From Palsa-504 sp963739135 (GTDB lineage Bacteria; Actinomycetota; Actinomycetes; Streptosporangiales; Streptosporangiaceae), in assembly GCA_963739135.1 (NCBI GenBank), contig CAVTZG010000008.1, positions 496,001 through 560,000 of the forward strand: a DNA stretch of 64,000 nucleotides, given 5' to 3'. Both the position numbers and the translations under genes were made by a program. The stretch's first letter is position 1. The number at the start of each line of letters is the position of its first letter. Of this stretch, positions 9,604 through 18,988 are shown one piece after another. The notes below the pieces were generated by a model. The model did no database searches and was not told the DNA's origin. It saw nothing but the letters and a program-made list of their open reading frames with translations.

Positions 9604-10842
9604 ATGCCGCTCATGGCCAGCCTCATGCGGCGGTTCGCCGACCGGCGGCCCTTCGACGGGCTTCGCGTGGCGGCCTGCCTGCATGTCACGGCGGAGACGG
9701 CGATGCTGGTCCGGCTGCTGCGCGCGGGCGGAGCGGACGTGGCCCTGGCCGCGTCCAACCCGCTGTCCACTCAGGACGACATCGCCGCGGCGCTGGCGGG
9801 CCGGTACGGGATCGCCGTCTTCGCCCGGGCCGGGGTGGACCGGCAGGCCTACTACCGGCACATCGAGCAGGCCCTGACCCAAGGGGCCGAAGGCGCCGAA
9901 GGCCCGGACCTGGTCATCGACGACGGCGGTGACCTGGTCAACACGTTGCACACCCAGGCCTCTGCACTGCTGCCGAAGGTCAGGGGCGGCTGCGAGTCGA
10001 CCACCACCGGGGTGATCAGGCTGCGCCGGATGGCGGCTGAGGGCGCGCTGGCCTTCCCGGTCATCGCGGCCAACGACACCGCGGCCAAGCGCCTGGTCGA
10101 GGGCACCTGCGGGACCGGGCAGTCAGTGATCGACGGCATCCTGCGGGCCACGAACACGCTGCTGGCGGGCAAGACCGTGGTGGTGGCGGGGTTCGGGGCC
10201 AGCGGCCGCGGCGTGGCCGAACGAGCCCTGGGCTTCGGCGCCCAGGTCATCGTCACCGAGATCGACCCGGTCCGGGCGCTGGAGGCCTCGCTGCGCGGCT
10301 TCCGGGTGCTGCCCATGGCGCAGGCCGCCCCGCTCGGCGAGGTGTTCATCACCGTGACCGGCTCGGTGGACGTGATCACCGCAGCGCACATCGCGGTGAT
10401 GCGTGACGGCGCCATCCTGGCCAACGCCGGGCACTTCGACGTGGAGATCGACGTGCGCGCGCTGGAAAACCTCGCCGTCGCGGTGCACCAGGACGTGCGG
10501 CCGCACGTGGACGGCTATGACCTGGGCGACGGCCGGACCGTGCTGCTGCTGGCCGAGGGCCGGGTGGTCAACCTGGTCGCGGCCGAGGGCCATCCCCCGG
10601 AGGTGATGGACCTGGCCTTCGGCGTCGAGGCGCTGGCGCTGGCCTGGCTGGCCGACACTGTGTTGCCCAGAAACACGGGGCTTCCCGGAAACACAGGTGG
10701 AAAGCTCGCGGTCGGCGTGCATGAGGTGCCCGCCGACATCGACGCCGAAGCCGCCCGGCTGGTGCTGGCCGCCACCGGCACGTCGATCGACGAGCTAACC
10801 CCCGCCCAGCGCGCCTACCTGGCCTCCTGGCGAATAGGGTCG
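9604..10842 (+). CDS. Second, short-type adenosylhomocysteinase-like protein with abnormal ends
   Basis: About 410 residues resemble the short (Thermotoga/archaeal-like) class of S-adenosylhomocysteine hydrolase: CLHVTAETA, ASNPLSTQDD, ESTTTGVIRL, NDTAAK, TGQSVIDGI and the NAD site GFGASGRG. The Asp partner of the catalytic Lys appears as Glu (AKRLVEG). Similarity begins upstream of ATG 9604, at about 9541, only a few codons after the ahcY stop and in the +1 register, where no ATG, GTG or TTG exists. It ends at the family's usual C-terminus (YLASWRIGS, about 10842), but the frame has no stop there and stays open to 12156, antisense to the next gene. A TAG is present at 10835-10837 one base out of frame. 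It may be a pseudogene, a frameshift-dependent product, or a locus with sequence errors. Confidence 0.6.
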
Positions 10843-12129
10843 TTACCGCGCAGCCGCGGGCAGCTGCTGCTCGCCGGCGGCCTGAGCCGGGATCTCGATG
10901 GCCGGCGTCGCGGGGGCCGGCACCGTCGGCGGCCGGGTCAGCAGCAGCCAGCCGACCAGCCCGATCGGGTACACGAAGTAGCCCCAGCGGGTGGCGGGGG
11001 CCAGCGTGAACATGGCCGTGAGCCCGATGGCCAGCCGCCACGCGGCGGCGCGCACGTCGGTCGGCGGCCGCAGGATCAGCCAGGCCGCGAAGGCCAGCCC
11101 GGCCGCCACCAGCAGCCCGACCGCGATCCAGTGGCCGGCCAGGCCGGTGTCGGCCAGCAGGTGCCCGGGCAGCGGGCTGGCCGCCGGGGTCTTGTGCTTG
11201 GTCAGGCCGAGCGGGAACAGCACGGTGTTCTGCAGCAGCGCGTACGGGTTGGCCAGCGCCGCCGGGGCCATCACCACCGACAGCAGGACCGCCACGGCGG
11301 CCGCGAGGCCCAGGAAACGCCAGGCGGACCGGGCGGAATCCCGCGCGCCCACCATCGCGGTCAAGACCGCGACCGCGGGCCAGGCCGTCGCCTTCATGGC
11401 GCACGCCACCCCCAGCGCCATCGCGGCCCGGAACACGCCCGACGGCCGGGCGATCAGCGCCAGGGTGAGGAACATCAGCGCCAGGATCGGCGGGTCGGTG
11501 ATCCCTACCGCCAGCGGGAACGCGATCACCGGCGAGGCTGCGACGAAGACGGTCGACAGCACGACGTTGCGCCGGCACGAGTCGCAGTGCCGGTGCGGTG
11601 CCGCCACCCCGAACGCGGCCCAGATCAGGATGAGGGACACGGCGGTCAGCCCCACCCGGGGGTCGCCCAGCAGGCCGTTCGCGCCCAGCGCCCGCGGCAT
11701 CCCGAAGATGGCCATGACCGGCTGATACGGGTTGTAGGACTGCCAGTTGCTCAGCTGCCCCTGCGGCAGGTAGGGCGAGCCGTGCTGGAGCAGCAGCACC
11801 GCCGCCTGCGATATGACCTTGACCTCGGCCGTGGGCTGCACCCGGGTGACCAGCCAGGTCACCGGGGCGGCCAGCGCCCCGGCCACCGACACCAGCAGCG
11901 GCACGATCATCGGCACGGATCTGTGCCGGGTGAACCAGAGCAGGAGCGTTGTTACCCCGTAACCCGCGGCGGCCCAGATCGCCCAGGCCCGGTCTGCCTG
12001 CCCGGTCTCCACGGCCAGGATGATGGCGTAGACCGTGAATACCCCGGTCGCGGTCAGCAGCCGGTTGTGACTCAGCCAGTGCTGGTGGACTGGCGCTGGG
12101 TCATGGTCTGCTACGTGCGTGTTTTCCAC
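10843..12129 (-). CDS. Polytopic membrane protein, GT-C/GT87-like glycosyltransferase candidate
   Basis: 428 residues with about ten hydrophobic segments spread over the length, and loops carrying YLPQGQ and YNPYQPVMAIFG after the second or third segment. It resembles actinobacterial GT87 (DUF2029-type) polyprenyl-phosphate-mannose-dependent transferases in topology, but the acidic catalytic loop is not obvious, so the enzyme activity is only suggested. A CDSC pair sits near residue 190. Its stop lies directly against the end of the ahcY-like frame, whose open extension runs antisense through this whole gene. The hydrophobic code favours this strand as the real one. Confidence 0.75.
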   Translation of the reverse strand: MENTHVADHDPAPVHQHWLSHNRLLTATGVFTVYAIILAVETGQADRAWAIWAAAGYGVTTLLLWFTRHRSVPMIVPLLVSVAGALAAPVTWLVTRVQPTAEVKVISQAAVLLLQHGSPYLPQGQLSNWQSYNPYQPVMAIFGMPRALGANGLLGDPRVGLTAVSLILIWAAFGVAAPHRHCDSCRRNVVLSTVFVAASPVIAFPLAVGITDPPILALMFLTLALIARPSGVFRAAMALGVACAMKATAWPAVAVLTAMVGARDSARSAWRFLGLAAAVAVLLSVVMAPAALANPYALLQNTVLFPLGLTKHKTPAASPLPGHLLADTGLAGHWIAVGLLVAAGLAFAAWLILRPPTDVRAAAWRLAIGLTAMFTLAPATRWGYFVYPIGLVGWLLLTRPPTVPAPATPAIEIPAQAAGEQQLPAAAR

Positions 12130-12282
12130 TGGTCCGGTACCCGCCCGTCCACGTGATTTCCCCTGTTTGTCTATTCAGCTGTCGTCCATCAGAAACGGTA
12201 AAACTGCCCCCGAAGCAGGTAAATTAAGACTATCACCAGCCGTTACTTAGCTGGTTTTCGGACACCTCCGAGGCGACCATTT

Positions 12283-12960
12283 CTACGGTAGCTTCCAGTC
12301 GATCGGCTCGCCGCCGTGCTGCTGAAGCAGACTATTAGCCCGGCTGAACGGATGTGAACCGAAAAAACCACTGCCTGCCGAATACGGACTCGGATGTGCG
12401 GATTCGATCCGGTCGATGCCATTCAGTAGCGGTCCGAGCGTCCGCGCGTCCCGTCCCCACAAGATCGCCACCAGCGGCCGCCCTTCCCTGGCGGCCAGCG
12501 CCCTGATGGCCTGCTCGGTTACTTCCTCCCAGCCCTTGCCCCGGTGCGACCCTGGCTGGCCCGGCTGCACGGTCAGCACCCTGTTCAGCAGCAGCACGCC
12601 CCGCTCGCTCCACGGTGTCAGGTCGCCGGTCGCCGGGGCCGGATAGCCCAGGTCGTCGGAGTACTCGCGGAAGATGTTGACCAGGCTGGGCGGCAGCGGC
12701 CGCACCGCGGGCGCGACGGAGAAGCTGAGCCCGACCGCGTTCCCCGGGGTGGGGTAGGGGTCCTGCCCGACGATCAGCACGCGCACGTCGGCGAACGGCT
12801 GCTTGAAGGCGCGCAGCACGTTCTCGCCCGCGGGCAGGTAACGGCGCCCGGCCGCCACCTCGGCGCGCAGGAAGTCTCCCATCGCGGCGATCCGCCCCGC
12901 GACCGGCTCGAGCGCGTCGGCCCACCCGGGGTCGATGATGTTGCGCAACGGCTCCGCCAT
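12283..12960 (-). CDS. ung: Uracil-DNA glycosylase, family 1
   Basis: 225 residues. It removes uracil from DNA as the first step of base excision repair in the cytoplasm. The water-activating motif GQDPYP (residues 65-70, Asp67) and the uracil-contacting LLLNRVLTV segment are present. The DNA-intercalating loop reads HPSPYSA near residue 190, with Tyr where Leu is common, followed by FFGSHPFSRAN. Length is normal. It is apparently transcribed alone, towards the membrane-protein gene. Confidence 0.95.
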   Translation of the reverse strand: MAEPLRNIIDPGWADALEPVAGRIAAMGDFLRAEVAAGRRYLPAGENVLRAFKQPFADVRVLIVGQDPYPTPGNAVGLSFSVAPAVRPLPPSLVNIFREYSDDLGYPAPATGDLTPWSERGVLLLNRVLTVQPGQPGSHRGKGWEEVTEQAIRALAAREGRPLVAILWGRDARTLGPLLNGIDRIESAHPSPYSAGSGFFGSHPFSRANSLLQQHGGEPIDWKLP

Positions 12961-13048
12961 GGCCAGTAACTCTAGCTGCGCCCGCCGTCAGGCCGAAGGA
13001 CAAAATCTTTATGCCGAACGGTCCGTGGTGCTTGCGGCCCGACCCCGG

Positions 13049-13825
13049 TCAGCGGCCGGATCCCGGATCGGGGTTCCAGGCCCGGGCCGTTGCGCGTCCC
13101 CGGCCGGTCACGGCCGCGGCGAACGCGGCCGCGTCGCGCGGCGCCGCGCAGTGCTGGTCGTTGTTGAAGTAGACGAACACGTCGGCGTCCGCGGCCCAGG
13201 CGGCCGTGATCCGCTCGGCCCAGGCGTTCAGCGTGGCCACACGGTAGCGGGGCCACGGGTCGCCGTCGCCTTCGTGCAGGCGCAGGTAGCCCCAGTCGGC
13301 CGTCCGCCACACCGGGGTCAGCGTCACCCCGCCCCGGTCCGCCCAGCACAGGGCGGCGTTCCGGCTCGCCAGCACATCCCTGGTCTCCTCGGTCCACCAC
13401 GACTCGTGCCGCGGCTCGACCGCCAGCCGCACGCCCGGCGGGAACTGGCGCAGGCACTCCGCCAGCAGTCCCGGGTCGGCCCGCAGGTCCGGCGGCAGCT
13501 GCAGCAGCACCGGGCCGAGCCGGCCGCCCAGGCCGCCCGCCGCGGCCATCAGCCGGCGCACCGGCTCGGCCGGGTCGCGCAGCCGACGCACGTGGGTGAG
13601 GTACCGGCTGGCCTTCACGGTCATGACGAAGTTGCCGCCGACCCGCTCCCGCCAGGCCTCGAAGGTCTCCCGGGCCGGCAGCCGGTAGAACGTGCCGTTG
13701 TTCTCGACCGTGGCGAACTGCTCCGCGTAGTACTCGAGCCAGCGCCGCTGCGGAACCCCGGTCGGATAGAACGCGCCGCGCCAGTCACGGTATTGCCAGC
13801 CCGAAGTCCCGGCCATAACGCTCAC
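13049..13825 (-). CDS. DUF72 domain-containing protein
   Basis: 258 residues of the DUF72 (YecE-like) family, a TIM-barrel fold of unknown biochemical function. Diagnostic pieces are GTSGWQYRDWRGAFYP at the N-terminus, FATVENNGTFYRLP, FVMTVKASRYLTH, and the late YFNNDQHCAAPRDA. The GTG at 13825 is preferred because AAGGGA lies about six bases upstream; an ATG three codons later is possible. It is divergent from mtrA. Confidence 0.88.
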   Translation of the reverse strand: MSVMAGTSGWQYRDWRGAFYPTGVPQRRWLEYYAEQFATVENNGTFYRLPARETFEAWRERVGGNFVMTVKASRYLTHVRRLRDPAEPVRRLMAAAGGLGGRLGPVLLQLPPDLRADPGLLAECLRQFPPGVRLAVEPRHESWWTEETRDVLASRNAALCWADRGGVTLTPVWRTADWGYLRLHEGDGDPWPRYRVATLNAWAERITAAWAADADVFVYFNNDQHCAAPRDAAAFAAAVTGRGRATARAWNPDPGSGR

Positions 13826-13990
13826 GTCGATCCCTTCGCCGGCCTGCCGGGCGCGTCCCTTCACCGCCCCCGGGCGCGGGGCAAATTGGTTTGATTTACC
13901 CGCGCATCGGAAAAGCTATCCCTGAACGGGTGTCGCGTAGCAGGAAAATGAGGGTAGCCTGCGTCCACGCAGTTTCGATCACATGGAACG

Positions 13991-14677
13991 ATGGGGCCCA
14001 TGAAAGGACGTGTGCTGGTCGTCGACGACGACGCCGCCCTCGCGGAGATGCTCGGCATCGTGCTTCGCGGCGAGGGATTCGAGCCGACTTTCGTCGCCGA
14101 CGGAGACAGAGCCGTCGAGGCTTTCCGGGACTCACGGCCCGATCTGGTGCTGCTGGACCTGATGCTGCCGGGCTCCGACGGAATTGACGTATGCCGTCAG
14201 ATACGCGCCGAGTCCGGCGTGCCGATCGTCATGCTCACCGCGAAGACGGACACGGTTGACGTGGTCCTGGGCCTGGAGTCGGGCGCCGACGACTACATCA
14301 TGAAGCCGTTCAAGTCCAAGGAGCTTGTGGCCCGGGTCCGGGCCAGGCTCCGCCGGACCGACGAGCCCGCGCCGGAGATGCTGCAGATCGGCGACATCGT
14401 CATCGACGTGGCCGGCCATTCGGTCAAGCGTGACGGCGAGACCCTCAACCTCACGCCGCTGGAGTTCGACCTGCTGGTCGCGCTGGCCCGCAAGCCGAGG
14501 CAGGTCTTCACCCGCGAGGTGCTGCTCGAGCAGGTCTGGGGCTACCGGCACGCGGCCGACACGCGGCTGGTCAACGTCCACGTGCAGCGGCTGCGCGCGA
14601 AGATCGAACGCGATCCCGAGCATCCCGAGATCGTGGTGACCGTACGCGGCGTCGGCTACAAGGCTGGCCCCGGCTGA
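13991..14677 (+). CDS. mtrA: Two-component response regulator MtrA
   Basis: 228 residues of the OmpR/PhoB class. The receiver domain has the acidic pocket VDDD at 11-14, phospho-acceptor Asp56 in LLDLMLPG, and Lys in IMKPFKSKE. A winged-helix DNA-binding domain (about 130-225) contains LTPLEFDLLVALARKPRQVF and the ending TVRGVGYKAGP. Long stretches are nearly identical to mycobacterial MtrA as I remember it. MtrA controls cell division, cell-wall and osmotic-response genes. It opens the mtrA-mtrB-lpqB operon and is followed by mtrB after 19 bases. Confidence 0.96.
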   Translation: MGPMKGRVLVVDDDAALAEMLGIVLRGEGFEPTFVADGDRAVEAFRDSRPDLVLLDLMLPGSDGIDVCRQIRAESGVPIVMLTAKTDTVDVVLGLESGADDYIMKPFKSKELVARVRARLRRTDEPAPEMLQIGDIVIDVAGHSVKRDGETLNLTPLEFDLLVALARKPRQVFTREVLLEQVWGYRHAADTRLVNVHVQRLRAKIERDPEHPEIVVTVRGVGYKAGPG

Positions 14678-14696
14678 GCCAGCCGAGCCGGGACCT

Positions 14697-16490
14697 ATGA
14701 AGCTGGCAGCGGCACGCAGGACTGCGGCAGGCACGGACCGGCCGCAGGACTGGATCACCACGTTCGTGCGGACGCCGGCCGGCAAGGCGATCACCCGGCG
14801 GCTGCCCAGCCGGGTCATGCGCTGGCTGCTGATCGTGAACCGGTGGCGGCGGCATGTCGTGGCGCAGCTGCGCAGCCGGTGGCACCGTTCGCTGCAGCTG
14901 CGGGTGGTCTGCACCACGCTGGTGCTGTCGGCGCTGGTCATCGCCGTGCTCGGCTTCTTCCTGGTCCAGTCGATAGCCTCCGACCTGCTCAGCACGGCGA
15001 TCAGGTCCGCGAGCGAGCAGGTCGAGAGCGGCCGTACGTCCGCCCTCGGGCAGCCGGGCGTGCTCGAGCAGCAGACCTCTTTTTTCGCCGCGGAGAACGT
15101 CGCTCAGACCACGGTGCGGTCGCTGCAGCAATCCAGCGGGAACCCGCCTACTTACCTGGTCTTCATCCTGCTCACCAGCAACGCTCAGGCCAGCCTGCAG
15201 TGGGTCGGCCAGCGTAACGTCAACGTCACCGCGACCATCCCGCAGACCCTGATCAACAAGGTCACCGCCGAGCAGACGGCCACCCAGTTCGACTTCCAGG
15301 ACGCGGCCACGCCGTGGTCGCAACTGACCACGCTGTCTTACACGTCCGGGTCGGGTAACGCCGCCTCGCTGGTCGTCGGCGTGCCGGTCGGGCCGAACTA
15401 CCAGCTGTACTACGTGTTCCCGTTCACCCAGCAGCAGTCCTGGCTGATGCTGGTGCAGCGGGCCCTGGTCGGCGTGGGGCTGGCCCTGGTCGTGCTGCTG
15501 GCCGCGATCGCCTCCCTGGTCACCCGCTGGGTGGTGCTGCCGGTCCGGCACGCGGCGGCGGCGGCCCAGCGGCTGTCGGCCGGCGACCTGTCCGAGCGGA
15601 TGCGGGTCCTGGGCGCCGATGACCTGGCCGCGCTGGCCACCTCGTTCAACGAGATGGCGGCCAGCTTGCAGAGCAAGCTGCGCGAACTGGAGCAGCTGTC
15701 TGACCTGCAGCGCCAGTTCGTCTCCGACGTCTCGCACGAGCTGCGGACCCCGCTGACCACCATCAAGATGGCGGCGGAAGTCCTGTTCGAGTCCAAGCAG
15801 GAGCTCGACGCCGCCGCCGGGCGGACCGTCGAGCTGCTGCAGAGCCAGCTGGAACGGTTCGAGACGCTGCTCGTCGGCCTGCTGGAGATCAGCAGGTACG
15901 ACGCGGGGGCGGCCACACTGGATGCCGAGCTCGTCGACGTGTGCGACCTGGTCCGGCGTTCGGCCGATGACGCCCAGCAGCTCGCCGAGCGGCGCGGCAG
16001 CCGGATCGAGTTCCGGCTGCCCGCGGCCGGCTGCCCCGCCGAGGTGGACCGGCGCCGGGTGGAGCGCATCCTGCGCAACATCCTGGTCAACGCGGTCGAG
16101 CATGGCGAGGGCAAGGACGTGGTGGTGACCACGGCCATGGACAGCGATGCGGTGGCCGTGTCGGTCCGGGACTACGGCGTGGGCCTGCGGCCGGGCGATG
16201 AACAGCGGGTCTTCGAACGGTTCTGGCGCGCCGACCAGGCCCGCGCCCGGACCACCGGCGGCACCGGCCTGGGGCTGGCCATCTCGCTGGAAGACGCCCG
16301 GCTGCACGGCGGCTGGCTGCAGGCCTGGGGCGAGCGGGGCAAGGGCTCGGTGTTCCGGCTGACCCTGCCGCGGGTGGCCGGGCAGGAACTGGCGGGCTCG
16401 CCGCTGCCGCTCGAGCCGGACGAAACCGAGATCGCCCTCGGCCTGGGCGGAGCCGAACCTTCGGTCACCGGGGTCGTGTCCCGTGGCTAG
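14697..16490 (+). CDS. mtrB: Sensor histidine kinase MtrB
   Basis: 597 residues. After a ~60-residue cytoplasmic N-terminus there is one membrane helix (about 70-92), a ~170-residue extracytoplasmic sensor domain, a second helix (about 255-280), then HAMP, HisKA with the phospho-accepting His in SDVSHELRTPLTT, and HATPase with the N box NAVEHG and G boxes DYGVGL and GGTGLGLAIS. It phosphorylates MtrA, and LpqB modulates it. The stop overlaps the lpqB start by eight bases. Confidence 0.96.
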   Translation: MKLAAARRTAAGTDRPQDWITTFVRTPAGKAITRRLPSRVMRWLLIVNRWRRHVVAQLRSRWHRSLQLRVVCTTLVLSALVIAVLGFFLVQSIASDLLSTAIRSASEQVESGRTSALGQPGVLEQQTSFFAAENVAQTTVRSLQQSSGNPPTYLVFILLTSNAQASLQWVGQRNVNVTATIPQTLINKVTAEQTATQFDFQDAATPWSQLTTLSYTSGSGNAASLVVGVPVGPNYQLYYVFPFTQQQSWLMLVQRALVGVGLALVVLLAAIASLVTRWVVLPVRHAAAAAQRLSAGDLSERMRVLGADDLAALATSFNEMAASLQSKLRELEQLSDLQRQFVSDVSHELRTPLTTIKMAAEVLFESKQELDAAAGRTVELLQSQLERFETLLVGLLEISRYDAGAATLDAELVDVCDLVRRSADDAQQLAERRGSRIEFRLPAAGCPAEVDRRRVERILRNILVNAVEHGEGKDVVVTTAMDSDAVAVSVRDYGVGLRPGDEQRVFERFWRADQARARTTGGTGLGLAISLEDARLHGGWLQAWGERGKGSVFRLTLPRVAGQELAGSPLPLEPDETEIALGLGGAEPSVTGVVSRG

Positions 16491-18474
16491 TCAATCTGGA
16501 CGGCCGGGTCGATCTGGACGGCTGGGCCGGTCCGGACGGCTGGGCCGGGTGTGGCGGGGCCGGGCCTGGCGGGCCTGCCTGCTGACCGCCGCGGCCGCCT
16601 CGCTGGCGGGCTGCGTGGGCATGCCGAACAACGGCCCGGCCACCGAGTTCACCACGAGCCCTCAATCCTCGCAGCCCAACAACGACTTCATCGGGCTCTT
16701 TCCGTCCGCGCCGCAGCCGGGTGGTTCCCCGTGGCAGATCGTGCAGGGTTTCCTGGTCGCCAGCGCGAACTACCCGACCTATTCCGCGCTCGCCGACGAA
16801 TACCTGGTCGCCTCGGCCGCCAAGAGCTACAACCCGTACGGCCTCACCGTGCTGTCGGTGTTCAGCGAGCTCAAGCAGTTGATCGGGCACACCGCGGCCG
16901 GGGCCCGTGACCCCGCGCGCGCCACGGTCCAGACCGCGGGCACCGTCCAGACCACCTTCGGCAGCTCCCCTCAGGGCCAGTACTTCTGGCCGCAAAGCCA
17001 GAGCGCGGTGGACAGCACGTACACGTTCAACCTGGTCAAGGTCAACGGCCAGTGGCGCATCTCGAATCCGCCCCGCAGCCGGATGCTCCTGTCAGAAGAT
17101 TTCCAGTACTACTACCAGACCCGGGACCTGTACTTCTTCGATTCGGCGACGGGGCAGGTGCTGGTCCCGAACTCAGTGTTCGTGCCGCTGGGCACGGACG
17201 AGCAGCTGCTGGTCGCCGGCCTGGTCGGCGCGCTCAGCCAGCCTCCCAACCCGCCCTGGCTGGGCGGCGCGACCCAGTCCGCGTTCCCGCAGACCAAGGT
17301 CCTGAACGTCTCGGTCGACGGGGCCACGGCCACGGTGGACCTCGGCGGCGCGATCGCTCACGCCCCGGCGAAGACGCTCCAGGAGGTCTCCGCGCAGCTG
17401 GTCTGGACGCTCACCAGCGCCACTCCTGTCCCCGGGAGCATCCAGTCGGTGGTCCTGGATCTGAACGGCCAGCCCTGGACGTCGCCCGGCCCGCCGTGCC
17501 CGGGCGGCCCGAGCCCCACGGAATTCCAGACGCTGGCCGCCTACCAGTGCTTCAACCCGTTCCCGTCCGCGGCGACCAGCTTCTATTACGTCAACGGCGG
17601 GCGGGCCTGGTCCCGGTGCGGCACCGAAACCCAGGCCCTCAAGGGATCCATCGGGTCCATCGTCCCCTTGGTGACCCGCACCGGCGCCTACTCCAGCCCG
17701 GACTGCGCAAGCAGCCAGTACCTCCCCGAACCGCAGCCCGCGCGGACACCGGTTCAGCCCTCGTCGATCGGATCGCTGGCCATGGCCAGCATGTCGCCCG
17801 ACGGGAAGTACCTGGCCGTGGTCCCGCCGGGCCGTCACGCGGTGTACATCGTCACGCAGCCGGGTACCGCCGCCTCCTTCCCGGCCACACCCCGGCTGAG
17901 CGCGACCGGCATCACCGCGCTCAGCTGGGATCGCACCGATGATCTGTGGGTGGCGCAGGACGGCTTCATCGACGTTTTGCCCTCGGCCGGTAAGGGCTCG
18001 ATCCCGGTGACCTACAGCGGCGGCACGGTCAGCGACCTGAGCGTGGCACCCGACGGCATCAGGATCGCCCTCGTGGTGCAGGACGGATCGCGCCGCGAGC
18101 TTGAGGTGGCGGCCGTCATCCAGCCCAGCCCATCCCAGACACCCAAGCCGGGGGGCCCGCTCGCGCCCCAACTGAGTTCCGGGACCGCGCTCGCGCCAAA
18201 CCTCACCCAGCCGGTCTCGCTGGCCTGGTACAGCACCGATGACCTGATCGCCTTGAACGTGGGCAACGGCGGGGACACCCTGTGGGAGGTGCCCGTGGAC
18301 GGGCAGCCCGCTATCCCGGAGGCCGCCCCGCCGGGCGCGGCATCGATCACCGCCGACGGGCCGGCCAACGTCCTGGTCGCCGGGCTGGCCGGCGGTCACC
18401 TGGCCGTCTCTCCCGGCCTGGAAGGCCCGTGGCAGCAGCTGGCCAACCCGGGCCAGGATCCTGCCTATCCCTAG
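16483..18474 (+). CDS. lpqB: Lipoprotein LpqB (MtrAB accessory, GerMN and beta-propeller domains)
   Basis: 663 residues. A basic, Arg-rich start and a hydrophobic stretch lead to a lipobox (SLAGC, Cys near residue 46), so the protein is probably anchored to the outer face of the membrane. The middle region (about 200-330) is a GerMN-type domain (LLVAGLVGAL, TVDLGGAI), and the C-terminal half carries beta-propeller-like repeats (MSPDGKYLAVV, ALSWDRTDDLWV, VAPDGIRIALV). LpqB interacts with the MtrB sensor domain in mycobacteria. The GTG start overlaps mtrB by eight bases. Confidence 0.94.
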   Translation: MASQSGRPGRSGRLGRSGRLGRVWRGRAWRACLLTAAAASLAGCVGMPNNGPATEFTTSPQSSQPNNDFIGLFPSAPQPGGSPWQIVQGFLVASANYPTYSALADEYLVASAAKSYNPYGLTVLSVFSELKQLIGHTAAGARDPARATVQTAGTVQTTFGSSPQGQYFWPQSQSAVDSTYTFNLVKVNGQWRISNPPRSRMLLSEDFQYYYQTRDLYFFDSATGQVLVPNSVFVPLGTDEQLLVAGLVGALSQPPNPPWLGGATQSAFPQTKVLNVSVDGATATVDLGGAIAHAPAKTLQEVSAQLVWTLTSATPVPGSIQSVVLDLNGQPWTSPGPPCPGGPSPTEFQTLAAYQCFNPFPSAATSFYYVNGGRAWSRCGTETQALKGSIGSIVPLVTRTGAYSSPDCASSQYLPEPQPARTPVQPSSIGSLAMASMSPDGKYLAVVPPGRHAVYIVTQPGTAASFPATPRLSATGITALSWDRTDDLWVAQDGFIDVLPSAGKGSIPVTYSGGTVSDLSVAPDGIRIALVVQDGSRRELEVAAVIQPSPSQTPKPGGPLAPQLSSGTALAPNLTQPVSLAWYSTDDLIALNVGNGGDTLWEVPVDGQPAIPEAAPPGAASITADGPANVLVAGLAGGHLAVSPGLEGPWQQLANPGQDPAYP

Positions 18475-18985
18475 CCGTCCCCGGATTATCCCGGCAAGTT
18501 CGGAATGAGCGGGATTACGCATCTCGCGACCTGGGGAAGAAATGGGCACATAGTCGCGCCGTTCTCGACGTTATGCAGCCGTTATATAACCGTTTGTGAT
18601 TGATCGCCTACATGTCCCACCTGACATTCACGCTCCGGCGAGCTAGCGTTCATGACATGGCACTCGCCCGGGCCCGTGGTTGCGCCGGGCGTGGTTCTCT
18701 CGCCGGGAACCACGTCAGGCAAGCCGATGCCAGCCGCAGGCGAAACGGCCCACGTAAGGCGACTTCTCGTCGACCGATCACGGTGCGGCTTAGAAGTAAG
18801 CCCTGCCCCGCCGGAGGATACGGAGTCCTCCGGACCCGGGAGAAGGGCAGTAGTGGCCCACAGCGGCCGCGAACCCCTCAGCAGGCGGATGTGGGGTCGA
18901 AGACCAGGTCGGCCGGGCGAGTGCCGCCCTGTTCAAGCAGGCTGCCCGCGCACAGACTGGGCGCAATCGGACTGGAAGGGGGATC
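18475..18985. other. Long leader/intergenic region before hpf
   Basis: No convincing gene was found in about 510 bases. A more AT-rich segment at 18555-18665 (with TTATATAACC and a CATGACAT sequence) is a plausible promoter zone for hpf. It would leave a structured leader of some 300 bases that includes the perfect hairpin at 18690-18714. Two open frames on the plus strand (from 18600 and 18652) show no family features. Confidence 0.5.
18690..18714 (+). promoter_or_regulatory. Perfect inverted repeat in the hpf leader
   Basis: Arms CGTGGTTC and GAACCACG (8 bp, perfect) flank a 9-base centre. It is about 275 bases upstream of hpf and could act as an operator or as a leader RNA hairpin. Confidence 0.45.
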
Positions 18986-18988
18986 GTG

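Noticed and set aside
10843..12156. C-terminal ~440 residues of the 850-residue plus-strand frame as real protein
   Set aside because: The composition (Arg, Gln, Gly, His, Pro) is what the complement of a hydrophobic gene gives, and the minus strand carries a coherent polytopic membrane protein.
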